Assembly (NCBI GenBank): GCA_003990745.1
Contig: RBNI01003094.1
Coordinates: forward strand, 1 to 16,689
Reading direction: 5' to 3'
Source of the DNA: Jimgerdemannia flammicorona
Taxonomy: Eukaryota > Mucoromycota > Endogonomycetes > Endogonales > Endogonaceae
Length of the DNA stretch: 16,689 nt
Part shown: positions 1 to 8,757 of the stretch, one piece after another
How positions within the stretch are numbered: the stretch's first letter is position 1
How the letters are laid out: each line of letters starts with the position of its first letter
The notes under the pieces: generated by a model
What the model saw: only the letters and a program-made list of their open reading frames with translations
What the model was told of the DNA's origin: nothing
Database searches by the model: none
Translations under genes and position numbers: made by a program

Positions 1-1375
1 AAAAAAAGGCAACACCAAGTCACCTAGCCCCTTTACATGTGGCAGGTGTCAATCCTCCAATATTTGGTCAATGGCAGCAGCATCTGCCCCACCCTCCTCC
101 TCACTCCACAATCCACTTCATTGCTCCTTCAATGATCCAAGAATGTCCTGTACCCCATTCACTAGTACCTCATCAGAGCCAAGTACCCCTTCCCACCATT
201 GCTGTACCCTTCTTGCCCGAAGGGCTCTCGAAAGAAACTTGGAAGGTCTCTCCCCTTCCTCCAGATCCTGCCAACGAAGTTGTGCCACCAAGCTGTTTAC
301 CCTTGCTTCTTCCTCTTCCCGCAGCACCTGTTATAGTTCTCCAACCTCCATCTTTGCCCTCATTAATCTCCAATCTTCTTCTCCCTCCAACATTGCCAGC
401 CTTGCCCACTCCTCCAGGAGCCTAGCCAATCTAGTAGAAGCCCAACACACTCTTCACCTTCTCTGCTTCTCTGCCTCCTTGCCAGCCTCACTCTAGTAGA
501 TCTTGGACATCTCTTTCATCCTTATCCACCAAACATCAACTAAGGCACCCTCCTGTCACCAGTTCTCCACCCTCAGCTGAATGTCCTTAGCCCACTCATC
601 CCACTGGGTCTTATCATCTAACAAAGAGGAATTTAGGCACCAATGTCCAGGCCCATCCCCACTCCCTCCAAAGTGCCCTGTCCCTAAAGTCTCCAGTGAT
701 CTGACCATGGACACCATTCCACCTCCAGCAACTTCCAAACATCTAGGCCCCAGCAACTGGTCATCAGAATCCAGTCAATCCTTGTCCCCAAGCCCCCTGC
801 CCAATGCATATAGACCCTCCTATCCCCCAGCACTCCCTATCAGTATCTACCAACACACTTAGTCTTTTTACCTCCTCCCATGCTGCCAGCCCTCCACTCC
901 TGCCCTCAGCACCCTGTCCTCCATCTGTTCTATCTATCAGTATATCCTGAACCATATTGAAATCCCCTCCAAGCATATCTACCCCAGCCTCTGCCAGGAT
1001 CCCACTCTCCTGGAGACCCTTCATCCAATCTACATGCTCACTCCATACAGCAGGGCAGTAACAGGAGCCAACTATAACTGGCTCTCAGCCTGCATGAATC
1101 CACTCACCCCAGACCAGTCTCTCCCCCCAGCTCCTCATATCCCTTATCTCTCCTCTGCCTTTCCGAACCAGAATCCTGACCTTGCCCTTCCAAATTACCA
1201 CACCTCCCCATTCCTTTGTCCATTCCATTCTATCGGAATCATCCTCACACCTGACATCCTGCAAGAGGAAGAGATCAGCCTCCAATCCCTTCAGCCAAGT
1301 AAAAATGTTCCTATGTCTAGCAGTACCCCATAACCCATTCACATTCAAAGAAAAAATGTTGATTGTACTGTTCAT
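1..1375 (-). pseudogene. LINE ORF2, APE endonuclease and start of RT linker, copy A (partial)
   Basis: Starts at the ATG at 1373-1375 with SLNVNGLWG, the N-terminal Asn motif of APE-type LINE endonucleases. Then come LLQDVR (the metal-binding acidic position, Asp rather than the usual Glu), GGDFN, and a SDH active-site motif near 700. The TGG-to-TGA stop after IHAG corresponds to Trp in copy B. Near 822-827 a G run is one base shorter than in copy B (five against six), which shifts the frame, so the endonuclease continues in another frame to the SDH motif. The region 118-327 encodes the helical linker before the RT, ending at the window edge. In LINEs this protein nicks target DNA and primes reverse transcription; this copy cannot make it. 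Confidence 0.85.
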
Positions 1376-1405
1376 AATAAAATATGTTATGTTATCAATT
1401 AATCC

Positions 1406-3430
1406 CTACTGCTCCATGTTCCTCTCCTCCTGTGCCATATCCAGATTATGATCCGCAGTCACCTCCTCCTCTTCAGCCCTCTGAGCCTCCAATCCAGCCA
1501 GCAGTTCATTCATCTCCCCATCTGCCTTCTCCTCGAACTCCTCCCAGTACTCTAGGCAGGCCTCTTGCCAGAGCTGCAATCCATGACACTTGTTCCAGCA
1601 GTATTCAGCCCTCTCCCCTGCAACAACTGCCAGCTTTGCCTCTTGCTCCTCATCCACCTCATACCCTTCCTTCTCCAGATATACTGCCAGAATTTCTGTC
1701 TTTAATGCTCTCATCACTCCATCCCCCTGCAGTATCCACATCCAATGCTCATCACCCATCACTCTCAAGTCCACCTCCCCCAACTCTTCTGCTGCCAAGT
1801 TGTTCATCATCCAGTACATCCAAAGTAGATTCCCCACCTCCTTCCCTCCAGGAGTCGCCAGCCTCCCTCCATCCAGCATTGTGGTGTCAGCCCCAGCACT
1901 CACAGACTCATCCCATACCTCTGGGACATCCACCAGTTCCTCCTCTCTGGCCGCCACCACTTGTCCCCCATTTGCTACCTCTAGAACTCCGAATTTCACC
2001 TGCTGGGCCCCCCACATCAGCACATCCTCCACCACCCTGTTTCGGGAAGCTGGGCCTCACCTGATAAGAGGAGTAGGGGTAGGGGAGTCCTCCCAGGCCT
2101 CCTCCCAAATCTCAAATGTACCATCAGTATATGGATCCTTGCTAGTTGCCTCCTTATCCTCCCCTGTCTCCTTCCCGGCATTCCCACCCCCCTTGCCAGC
2201 CCAGACACTCACTTTGGCCCCCCCCATGCCCTTTGGCTTGCTCGCATTCTCCAGTAGTCTGCCTTCTATCTTAGCCAGTAGATCCTTCTGTCTCTTATGC
2301 CCCTGAGCCCTTTCCCACTACTCCTTGTCCACTCGAATCCACTTTCCATCCACTACCTCCAAGTGTGTCGACTCCATAAAAGCCTTCCAAGCCTTTGCTC
2401 GCCACTCTACAGCACTACTCAACTCTTCACATGCTTCCAATAAATCCTCTTCCTCCTCCTTACTTCTCTTCACCCTCGTCACCTTGTATAAGATAGCTCC
2501 CCAGACCATCACTGAAGGCCAGTCCCTCACCTTCTCAGTAGCCTCTTTCTCAGCTAGCCAAATCCTCACATCCACATCACTAGTTCTGAGTGAGGTCCCT
2601 TCCCAGACCCTGAATCCAATATCCACCACCTCTCCATATTCCACCATGACTTCCTCAACTCTCCTTTTCTTCTCCATTGCTGTCACCATGGACACTCCTT
2701 TCACCAGCAGTTGGACCACCCTGAGATCCCACTTCAGGCAATGTGCCATCAGAACACACACCTCCCCAACTACCAATCCGACCTTCAGCACCTCCTCCAG
2801 CAGCCCCACCTCCTCAAAACCCACCTCTACTCCCTCCAGTCCCTTCAAAAACTTCACTGATGTGGCTCCTGCTACCTACTTAGTGATAAGCCCTAGCACC
2901 ATTTTCGCTGTCACTGCTAAGCCCCAGAAGCACAGTGTAACCACAAATGCTGAGATCAATTTTTTAAGTAACAGGGCCACCACCAGGCCCATCACACCAT
3001 CTGCCAAATTTCCTTGTCTTCCAAGCCTCAACCACTCAGCCACTCTATCAGCTGTCACATCTGGATTTTTTTCCAGATTGGCAGTCTCATCACCATCAGC
3101 AGTCACACTCCCCCCAGCCGCTACTCCCCCAGCTCCACTGCCCCAACTTCCAAGGGCTACTCCCCCACGCACTGCCATCTTCTTGGTCTCCTTGCCCTTC
3201 CTCAGCCAGCTCTCCAGCCCTGATGCCTGCTGTCTCCCCTTCACTATCTCTGCAAAGCTCACCCTCCTGGACCCTTGGCCTCCACTACTACCTCCACCCC
3301 TTCCACATCCACCTGCTAGCAGCCCCCTCATGCCCCCCCCCAGGCCCAGGCCTCTCCCCACCTGCTGCCAGTTGAAAGTGCTTGGGCCACCCTGCCCAGT
3401 ATGCACCTCAGATTGCCTGTCAGTCACCAT
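1406..3430 (-). pseudogene. LINE ORF1 protein, copy A (nonsense-mutated)
   Basis: About 675 codons in a single frame starting at the ATG at 3428-3430, with no frameshift but three in-frame stops: 2876-2878 and 2318-2320 (both CAG to TAG against copy B) and one near 2060 (TGG to TGA). The N-terminal 60 residues are Gly/Arg-rich, with RGG-like stretches suggesting nucleic-acid binding. The middle is mixed and moderately hydrophobic. The last 100 residues are strongly acidic (Glu/Ala/Leu-rich) and look like coiled coil. A Cys cluster (CxxxCH, then Cys) lies about 65 residues before the end but does not fit a CCHC knuckle. By position this is the RNA-chaperone or capsid-like ORF1 of LINEs; I do not recognise an RRM or a canonical zinc knuckle, so the family assignment rests on position and on the downstream ORF2. 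It ends 30 bases before the ORF2 ATG. Confidence 0.75.
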
Positions 3431-3512
3431 GTTGTTAGTCTCCTTTCTCTAAAAATGATGTTATAAGTGCTTTCCAAAACATTGTGTAACCTGAATGGTA
3501 TCAGAGAAAGAT

Positions 3513-3860
3513 GGCAATATACTTTGAGTTGTAACTTCCTTACAATATTTGAGTATACCCAGTATTCATATCAGCCAACTAGTGGACTACTATGATAACC
3601 CATTCCCTAAGCCTACAGTTCCACCACTACTCCCAATTAGGATTAATGATTATAAGGAATTCAAAATCAAGGAAGTACTTGACCACAATGTCTGCAAATA
3701 TTCCAAAACAGCCAAGTAGTTTTTCCTCATCAAGTGGAAGAGTTACCCCATCTATGATGCCCCTTGGGAAAAAGAAGAAGCTCTGGAGAATATATGCAAA
3801 GCTCTCTGAGACTATATGGAATACTCATCCCTTAGCAGAGAAAGAAACTGTAGCTCTAAA
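3513..3860 (+). pseudogene. Ty3/gypsy integrase C-terminus with chromodomain (chromovirus relic)
   Basis: In the frame through 3534-3536 the translation gives IHISQL, then DYYDNPFPKP: the end of the SH3-like integrase C-terminal region that normally reads close to HVSxLxxY. From 3633 it runs into a chromodomain: PIRINDYKEFKIKEVLDH, a stop at about 3717, then FFLIKWKSYP and APWEKEEALENI, with a second stop before DYMEY. The aromatic and WKxYP / WExxENL signatures are those of gypsy chromodomains, which tether integrase to chromatin marks. Two stops and the missing upstream pol show it is dead. LINE copy A sits directly upstream on the opposite strand, so the rest of the integrase was separated by that insertion. 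An overlapping ATG-started frame at 3592 is out of register and not real. Confidence 0.8.
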
Positions 3861-4278
3861 AAACTAGAACATATAGCAAATAAAGAAGATACTATATATT
3901 TATTCTGGGATATACAATACTGAACATTATAGGAAATGAAATACTATAATTAATCAATAAGAGAATATTCAGGTGAAGAACAACTCAGCAATATGTAGCA
4001 AAACACATTTGAACAATTCTATTTTATATTATCTGTATTATCTCTATTTGAGAATGATGGATGCTTTATATAGAACTTAAGAAAGCCAATAATATCAAAA
4101 TCAATCTAAGTCCATCCATGTAACAGATATTATTACTAGAAATTGCTTTAGATTATAAGAAATACTATTTCCAAGAGGTTTGAACCCCCAGCCATGATAA
4201 TGGAAGCCCTCACCCTAGACAAGGATGGCCAGTTCTTGTAAATACACTAATAAGATAAAAAAAAAGAGGACTAAGATC
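3861..4278 (+). other. AT-rich 3' tail of the gypsy pol, with a purine-rich tract
   Basis: No coding signal was found here on either strand. The stretch follows the chromodomain and ends in a purine-rich run at about 4257-4278 (nine A's, then GAGGA and a short purine stretch), which looks like a polypurine tract directly before a TGTCAACC that could start an LTR. It is probably the 3' untranslated region of the chromodomain element, decayed. A patch at 4180-4250 resembles part of a tRNA on the minus strand but does not fold into a complete one. Confidence 0.35.
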
Positions 4279-4525
4279 TGTCAACCCTGTGTAACCATAA
4301 CCACAATGTGATATCTTTGAAATCAGGATTCTCTCATATGACTAGCACATGCTCTACTTATAGCAACAGGTCACATCTTTTACAAGAAATGTGATTGAAT
4401 TGAAGTTACCAGACAGGCAAATAAGTATAAATACCCAGGGCATGAGCATGCCACAACCTCCATCTCCCTCTCTTTTCTTCAAAGAAAGGATAAGATAAGA
4501 ATATCTGCTATCTGCTACCAAACAG
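4279..4525 (+). repeat. possible LTR of the chromodomain element (single copy in window)
   Basis: It begins TGTCAACC after a purine tract, has a TATAAATA box near 4427, and can be closed at a CA near 4523. This fits a short fungal gypsy LTR and the expected place for the 3' LTR of the upstream pol relic. There is no second copy in the window to prove the ends, and it does not resemble the LTR at 5327. The boundaries are therefore guesses. Confidence 0.25.
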
Positions 4526-4559
4526 CCTGCCATAACTAGCCTCTCTTAAGCCAGATTGA

Positions 4560-5291
4560 CTGCCTCTTTGGACATATCCAGATTACTATCTAAGAAAGGA
4601 ACTACCACTCTGAGACTCTTAACCTCTCTAGCCAGGACCTAGGACAGTATGTTCTTGACTACTGTGAAGTTATTGAAAGGGCCTACCTTGCTACCAGCTA
4701 CCTAGAAATCTGGTATAAATACAAAATTGACCATCAACTCCTTCAATATACCCACTGACCAGGTCTTAGACTAGACCAATCTAGACAGACATAAGTAAAG
4801 ACTAGTTAAGAAGGTCCATCAAATCATATATCATGCATCCTTTATAATCTCCAACCTCAACTATGTACAACTGAAGGACTTCCAGAATCTCATTCTCTAA
4901 GATTGATGAACTAAAGATCAAGATTGCTGAAGAAGCCAACTTCTGGATTACCCTCAAATCTACTGACTGTAAACCTCACTGGAGCCTCCTCTTGAATGAT
5001 AACTCAGACCAATAGCTCTAAGGTCTCTCTGATTTTTTTGAAGGACTGCTCATCTGAATAGATATCCCCAGATATGAGGAGCAAGAACTCTATTTAGATA
5101 GTCCTAACTATATTAGATGGAGAACCTCTATCCCAATATCTATACTAGTTCAAGAACCATTTGCAGACCTCATTGACTTCTTCATCCTGGACATCAAGCC
5201 ATTAGCAACTACTCCTCCAGTTATTAAAGGAGAAGACAACAATACCGAGGAAGATTTTCCACCTTTTTCTCCCCTGGTTCCCAATTTCTGA
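4560..5291 (+). pseudogene. decayed unidentified ORF directly upstream of an LTR
   Basis: Two open stretches in different frames look like one broken gene. The first, about 4561-4910, contains GQYVLDYCEVIERAYL and similar helical sequence. The second, about 4890-5291, includes IDELKIKIAEEANFW, then EEQELYLDSPNYIRW and a Pro/acidic C-terminal tail ending VPNF and a stop at 5289-5291. Stops within them (for example near 5013 and 5056) fit Gln or Trp codons decayed by C-to-T change. I do not recognise the protein. Its last 35 codons are repeated in the inverted arm at 9190-9324, so it belongs to the repeat family and not to the host. It could be the 3' ORF of an LTR element, given the purine tract and LTR that follow, or the gag-like ORF of a different element. 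Confidence 0.45.
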
Positions 5292-5326
5292 ATCAATGAG
5301 AATATTGATTTTTAAGAGGAAAAGGA

Positions 5327-5779
5327 TGTAATAGAATGAGTGATGAGTGGACAGATGAGATGTGATATATAACAAGTGATCACATGACCTAGCAATGATA
5401 TCACTATTAAATGAGTATGATATATAATATATAAATGACAAATGTAATGAATGATGTGAATGATGTAAAAAATAATATCCAGCTTATCTCCAGCAATCAG
5501 TACTGTAGCAATTAGTACCACAACAACTCTGATCATTGCCTAATAATTGAGATCCTGATCACAATATATTTTTGATCACAAACCACCTAACAAAGGGTAC
5601 AATCACAAACCTCACCATAGTTATCAAATTAGTTACTTATACTTAGTCAGAAATTGCAGATCAACTTGTATAAATACCCTCTAGTTTTTTTCTGAAATAA
5701 AGCAGTTTTAGTTCAGTTCTTGATATAAGAATCAAGTCCCCCCCATATACATACATTCCTCTGAGTCTTAGTAATGACA
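5327..5779 (+). repeat. LTR, copy 1 (plus orientation)
   Basis: It starts TGTAATAGAATG right after a purine-rich tract (5314-5326), and has a palindrome-like TGATCACATGACC, a TATAAATA at 5669-5676 and an AATAAA at 5696-5701. It ends at a CA at 5779 or 5783. The second copy lies inverted at 8758-9191. The TG...CA ends, polypurine tract on the 5' side, and promoter then polyA signal order are those of an LTR. No convincing tRNA primer-binding site follows, perhaps through decay. Length is about 455 bases; the exact 3' end is uncertain by a few bases. Confidence 0.65.
5669..5676 (+). promoter_or_regulatory. TATA box of LTR copy 1
   Basis: TATAAATA, conserved in the inverted copy (complement at 8865-8872), followed 20 bases later by AATAAA (5696-5701). 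The arrangement suggests the U3/R boundary of the LTR. Confidence 0.5.
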
Positions 5780-5789
5780 CCCAAGTAAC

Positions 5790-6590
5790 TCTAGTATTTC
5801 TGACTAAACTCCAGAAGCTTAGCTAACTTCTGCCAGAACTGAGACCAGTATATAAATTACAAAGACTTAAGTAAACCTATTAAACCTAAATTCCAAGGTG
5901 AATTCAGTCTATATATAGCAAAGAATAAGTCTCTTACAACTACAGTTAATAAGAAGAGCACTGCCACTATAACTACTTTCAAGTGAGCACTTCCTCACAC
6001 TGAAGGCTTCTTGGTATACATTGTGTACTAAGTCCCTAAGTATCCAAAGGATAAGAGAGGGGTAAAAATAAGAGTTATTATATTCAAGATCCTTTCTTAC
6101 TCTACTACAAACCTCTATAAGAAATTCCTATAAGTTGGTATAAAGTCTAATCTCTGAACTGGAATTTATTCTGAACTATCTGATAATCTGGAATGAATTG
6201 AACTTGATGTACAAGAACAATTTGATCTCTATATCTGTAACAAGTGAGACAGACTTTATCTATAAAAAGAAGTACTCTAATTAAATTAGCAGATAGATGA
6301 AACTCTATACACTGAACTCCTTGCTCTATACTCCACAAGTCAAGATAAAAAAGGTCTTATAGAAGCCTTCTTTACTCTTCTCAATTAGAGTTTTGTTAGC
6401 TCTATGAACCTGGGCAACCTAGGACAACCAGCAGCTGTCTTTCTAGCCTTAATATCTTATGAAGCATGAGTCTCTATAGCCAAGTGGCTTAACTTTACTG
6501 ACTATCACCATATCAGAACTAAGACTGCCTTATATTACTATTTCTAGAACTACAAGGCCTGCCATATTCTCCAGAGAAACTCTTTAACAA
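5790..6590 (+). pseudogene. 5' ORF of the LTR element (unidentified, gag N-terminal region?)
   Basis: This is decayed coding sequence beginning shortly after the LTR. The first part, to about 6080, is present in both inverted arms; reading the two copies side by side gives a more open frame than either alone, including KFQGEF and TEGFLVYIVY. The second part (frame of 6161) contains GIYSELSDNLE, then DETLYTELLALYSTSQDKKG and NLGNLGQPAAVFLALISYEA, with stops mainly at former Trp or Gln codons. I recognise no domain. By position between LTR and capsid-like sequence it could be the matrix-like N-terminus of gag or an additional leader ORF. Confidence 0.4.
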
Positions 6591-6608
6591 CAATCTGACT
6601 TTGAGCTA

Positions 6609-7077
6609 GAAGCAGGCCCAGCATCAACCCTATCTGAAACTGAAGCCAACACTGAACCTGAATCAGCTTTTGAATTAAGCTCATCTGAAATCTGATATAC
6701 AACTGATACTATCTACTTTGATGCTGAACAAACCCAACTATATGAGGACCAAAGTGAGGAATATCTTATTGAATTTAATCTCAGATATACTATCAAAGAA
6801 GATCCACTTCTATCAGGACAAAATATACATACCTACAGAACAACAGACAGTTATCTATGAAGTTCTTATACCAGACCCACAACAGTTACTCTAGCAACTT
6901 ATACAGACTCAAAGAACACCATCACACTCTATATCAGTACCTCAAGTTATACCAGTAACCCTACTATCAGTAGCCCAATTATCTCTAATAAACAATATGG
7001 CAAACTAACAGATTCTAGACCTCATAGCTTAGGTAGCTATAATGGTAGCAACTATTATCACTCTAGCTGAACAGACC
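6609..7077 (+). pseudogene. acidic Ser/Glu/Thr-rich segment of the LTR element polyprotein
   Basis: An open stretch with two stops in the frame of 6609: Glu/Ser/Thr-rich (for example SETEANTEPESAFELSSSE), then Asp/Glu/Tyr-rich, then Ser/Thr/Tyr-rich up to a TGA at 7075-7077. It is low in complexity and probably disordered, like the linkers found in some retrotransposon Gag proteins. Its neighbours in other frames are the ORF at 6161-6590 and the capsid-like region from 6997, so frameshifts separate the pieces. There is no specific domain match. Confidence 0.35.
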
Positions 7078-7740
7078 TGACCAACAAAAAGTCTAAGCCT
7101 ACCTACCTTCAATAGTACTATACAAGAAGTCCAAATTGTCATTAGTATAGTTGATACTAATTTCAAAGTCCACCAATGAACCAACAAGTGAGTTTCTGAC
7201 TACCTCATGATAAACAACTAAGACCACACCTTTGAACAACTCTTTGCTACTACTATGGCCTATATTGATTAAGTTATAATATTCTTTCAAGGACCTACTG
7301 AAGAATGGTAGTGAAAAACTCTTTATATAGAATACCTGACCTGCAGTTATTATCCAAAATATAGCAAATAATGCTCCTGGGTATAGAGACCACCCTGTGG
7401 CCTCCAGGCTCAAACAACTCATGATTGCTTAATACTGTAGTAAAACTCTGATTGCCAAATCTCAAGTAAAACTCTGCAATCTCAAATTTGATATACATGG
7501 CAAGGAGGAGTTCAAAACCTTCTGTATAAAGCTCAAGTTACTCCTGAACACCATTGGTCTAGGATATATTACCAATGATGAAGTATGAAATGGTACAAGA
7601 GCAGACCATTTGTTTGATACACTACCAGACTGACTCACAAGAAAGATCTAAGAACAAGGATGCCCAATTGGTTACAATCACCAACAATAGTGCCTGGCAA
7701 GAATCAAGACTATGGTTAAGTGAATCCTAATAGCTGGACC
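6997..7740 (+). pseudogene. Gag capsid-like region (Ty3/gypsy type), frameshifted
   Basis: The first half (frame of 6997) includes FEQLFATTMAYID, a stop, then VIIFFQGPTEEW: this resembles the retrotransposon Gag pattern in which a helix is followed by FxGxAxxW. The second half, shifted by one frame from about 7447, includes GKEEFKTFCIKLKLLLNTIG and RADHLFDTLPD with a stop at a Trp-like position before LTRKI, then CLARIKTMVK. That is the usual C-terminal capsid pattern of an ADxLxxxLP turn followed by helices. At least eight stops are present, mostly TGA or TAG at expected Trp or Gln. In an intact element this domain builds the virus-like particle. It is followed by a zinc knuckle and dUTPase, which supports Gag. 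Confidence 0.55.
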
Positions 7741-7917
7741 AATTCTGCCTTGAAGAAAATTCAACAACAAGAAAAAATCTTAGACTAAAAAGAAGAACTC
7801 AAACATGAAGCATCCTGAGCTCCCTCTATATCCACCTCTTAGACACTCCAAAATTCTGAACCCACTTAGCTGAGTACCTTTAAGAAACTAATCAAAGGAG
7901 AAAGAAATGAATTCTGA

Positions 7918-7986
7918 AGAAGCAGAGTATACTTCTATTGCCAAAAGACAGGATACATAGCCAGTATCTGTCCCAATCAAAAACCC
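7918..7986 (+). pseudogene. Gag zinc knuckle (CCHC), two ligands lost
   Basis: The frame gives VYFYCQKTGYIASICPNQK. Aligned to the CxxCxxxxHxxxxC knuckle of Gag nucleocapsid, the second and fourth ligands are Cys, while the first Cys and the His are both Tyr. Cys to Tyr (TGC to TAC) and His to Tyr (CAC to TAC) are single transitions, matching the decay elsewhere. GHIASxCPxxK is the typical family wording. It lies in the same frame as the dUTPase 120 bases downstream, so nucleocapsid and dUTPase were probably one continuous protein. Confidence 0.7.
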
Positions 7987-8079
7987 TAAACAGCAATATG
8001 AGTAACTGTTACTACTCTGCATCACCTCAACAATCTAACTACCAAGATATTAGACTTTATCAAGTTAAGGCCAACTACT

Positions 8080-8433
8080 ACAGCCCCAATTAAAAAAAGC
8101 CAAAAAGCAGCTGGATATGACCTATATGTGGCTAAAGAAGCTCCAGTTTCTAACTAAGAAGTCAAGTAAGTCTATACAGAGATTAGTATTCAAATTTCTG
8201 AAGGATATGTTGAAAGAATATACTATTGCAGTAGCCTAGTATTAAAAGAACTCTCATTAGAAGGAGGAATTATCAATGAAGATTATATAGACAAAATCAT
8301 TGTCCTCATCCAAAACTATAGTTAGATACTATTCAAGATCTCTATTAGTTTTTGCATTATACAAATCTTATTTGAGAAAATTGTATCAACTCTGATAGTC
8401 AAAGAAGTCTCTGAACTACTGCCTACTATCTAA
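8080..8433 (+). pseudogene. dUTPase domain of the LTR retroelement
   Basis: A single frame with three in-frame stops (8155, 8167, 8323) shows the trimeric dUTPase motifs in order. Motif 1 is KAAGYDLY (8104-8127). ISIQISEGY precedes motif 2, CSSLVLKELS (8227-8256, normally RSSLALKGLS-like). Motif 3 is GGIINEDYIDKIIVL (8260-8304), with the catalytic Asp position as Asn. Motif 4 is a decayed region followed by QILFEKI (8362-8382, normally GDRIAQLIFEKI). Arg to Cys, Gly to Ser and Asp to Asn are transition products. The Gly-rich motif 5 is absent; sequence stops at ELLPTI and a TAA, exactly where the inverted arm begins. dUTPases hydrolyse dUTP to dUMP, limiting uracil in new DNA. The CCHC-dUTPase order equals that of betaretroviruses. 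The stops exclude an active enzyme. Confidence 0.85.
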
Positions 8434-8757
8434 GTATAATAACTCTTATTTCTACCCCTTGCTTACCCTTTGGATAATTAGAGAAATAAGGTATTACTTA
8501 GAGACTTAGTACACAATGTATACCAAGAAGCCTTCAATGTGAGAAAGCACTCACTTAAAAGTAGTTGTAGCAGCAGTATTCTTCTTATTAACTGTAGTTA
8601 TAAGGGACTTATTCTTTACTATACACAGATTGAATTTACCTTAGAATTTAGATTCAATAAGGTGTTTACTTAAGTCTTTATAATTTATATATCAGTCTCA
8701 GTTCTGGCAGAAGTTAGCTAGACTTCTGAAGTTTAGTCAAAAACACTAGAGTTACTT

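Larger units (their letters stand above)
1..3511 (-). mobile_element. LINE (non-LTR retrotransposon) copy A, 5' part
   Basis: This is the first copy of a two-ORF non-LTR retrotransposon, read on the minus strand from its 5' end near 3511 to the window edge. It is collinear at DNA level with copy B (10836-14350): the same 5' leader (about 80 bases), ORF1, a 30-base ORF1-ORF2 gap, then the endonuclease. The 5' boundary is placed where similarity between the copies stops; beyond it, at 3513, lies gypsy pol, so the LINE inserted into that element. ORF1 carries only stop mutations, while ORF2 also has a frameshift, so the copy is dead. The last 7 bases at the window edge (an A run on the plus strand) do not match copy B. 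The RT region lies outside the window. Confidence 0.88.
5191..6082 (+). repeat. left arm of a large inverted repeat
   Basis: This segment matches the reverse complement of 8435-9324 along its length, with scattered, mostly transition, differences and a few indels (for example, an insertion of about 20 bases in the right arm near 8475-8500). It contains the end of the upstream ORF, the polypurine tract, a complete LTR and about 300 bases of 5' internal element. The arms are separated by 2.35 kb of gag, CCHC and dUTPase sequence. Because sequence on both sides of the LTR is shared, the duplicated unit was already an internal-LTR-internal (tandem or circle-like) arrangement. Confidence 0.85.

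Noticed and set aside
39..3452. Long Pro/Ser-rich open frames on the plus strand
   Set aside because: They are antisense shadows of the Gly/Glu-rich LINE ORF1 and ORF2 of copy A; no domain, and the matching minus-strand frame is conserved with copy B.
3592..3867. Open frame of 91 codons starting at 3592
   Set aside because: It is out of register with the chromodomain, which reads in another frame over the same bases with clear family motifs; the composition of this frame is arbitrary.
4180..4250. tRNA-like patch on the minus strand (GGGGGTTCAAACC with D-arm-like text)
   Set aside because: The T-loop resembles a tRNA, but the anticodon stem gives only a four-base loop, the T stem does not pair well and no acceptor stem closes. 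At most it is a decayed tRNA-derived fragment.
5202..7498. Minus-strand open frames of 63-107 codons across the LTR and gag region
   Set aside because: They lie opposite the LTR and plus-strand gag-like sequence, differ between the inverted arms and show no protein features beyond AT-rich codons.
8080..8433. A functional or domesticated host dUTPase gene
   Set aside because: Three in-frame stops, changed catalytic positions, no start codon, no motif 5 and fusion behind a decayed zinc knuckle make it a retroelement relic.
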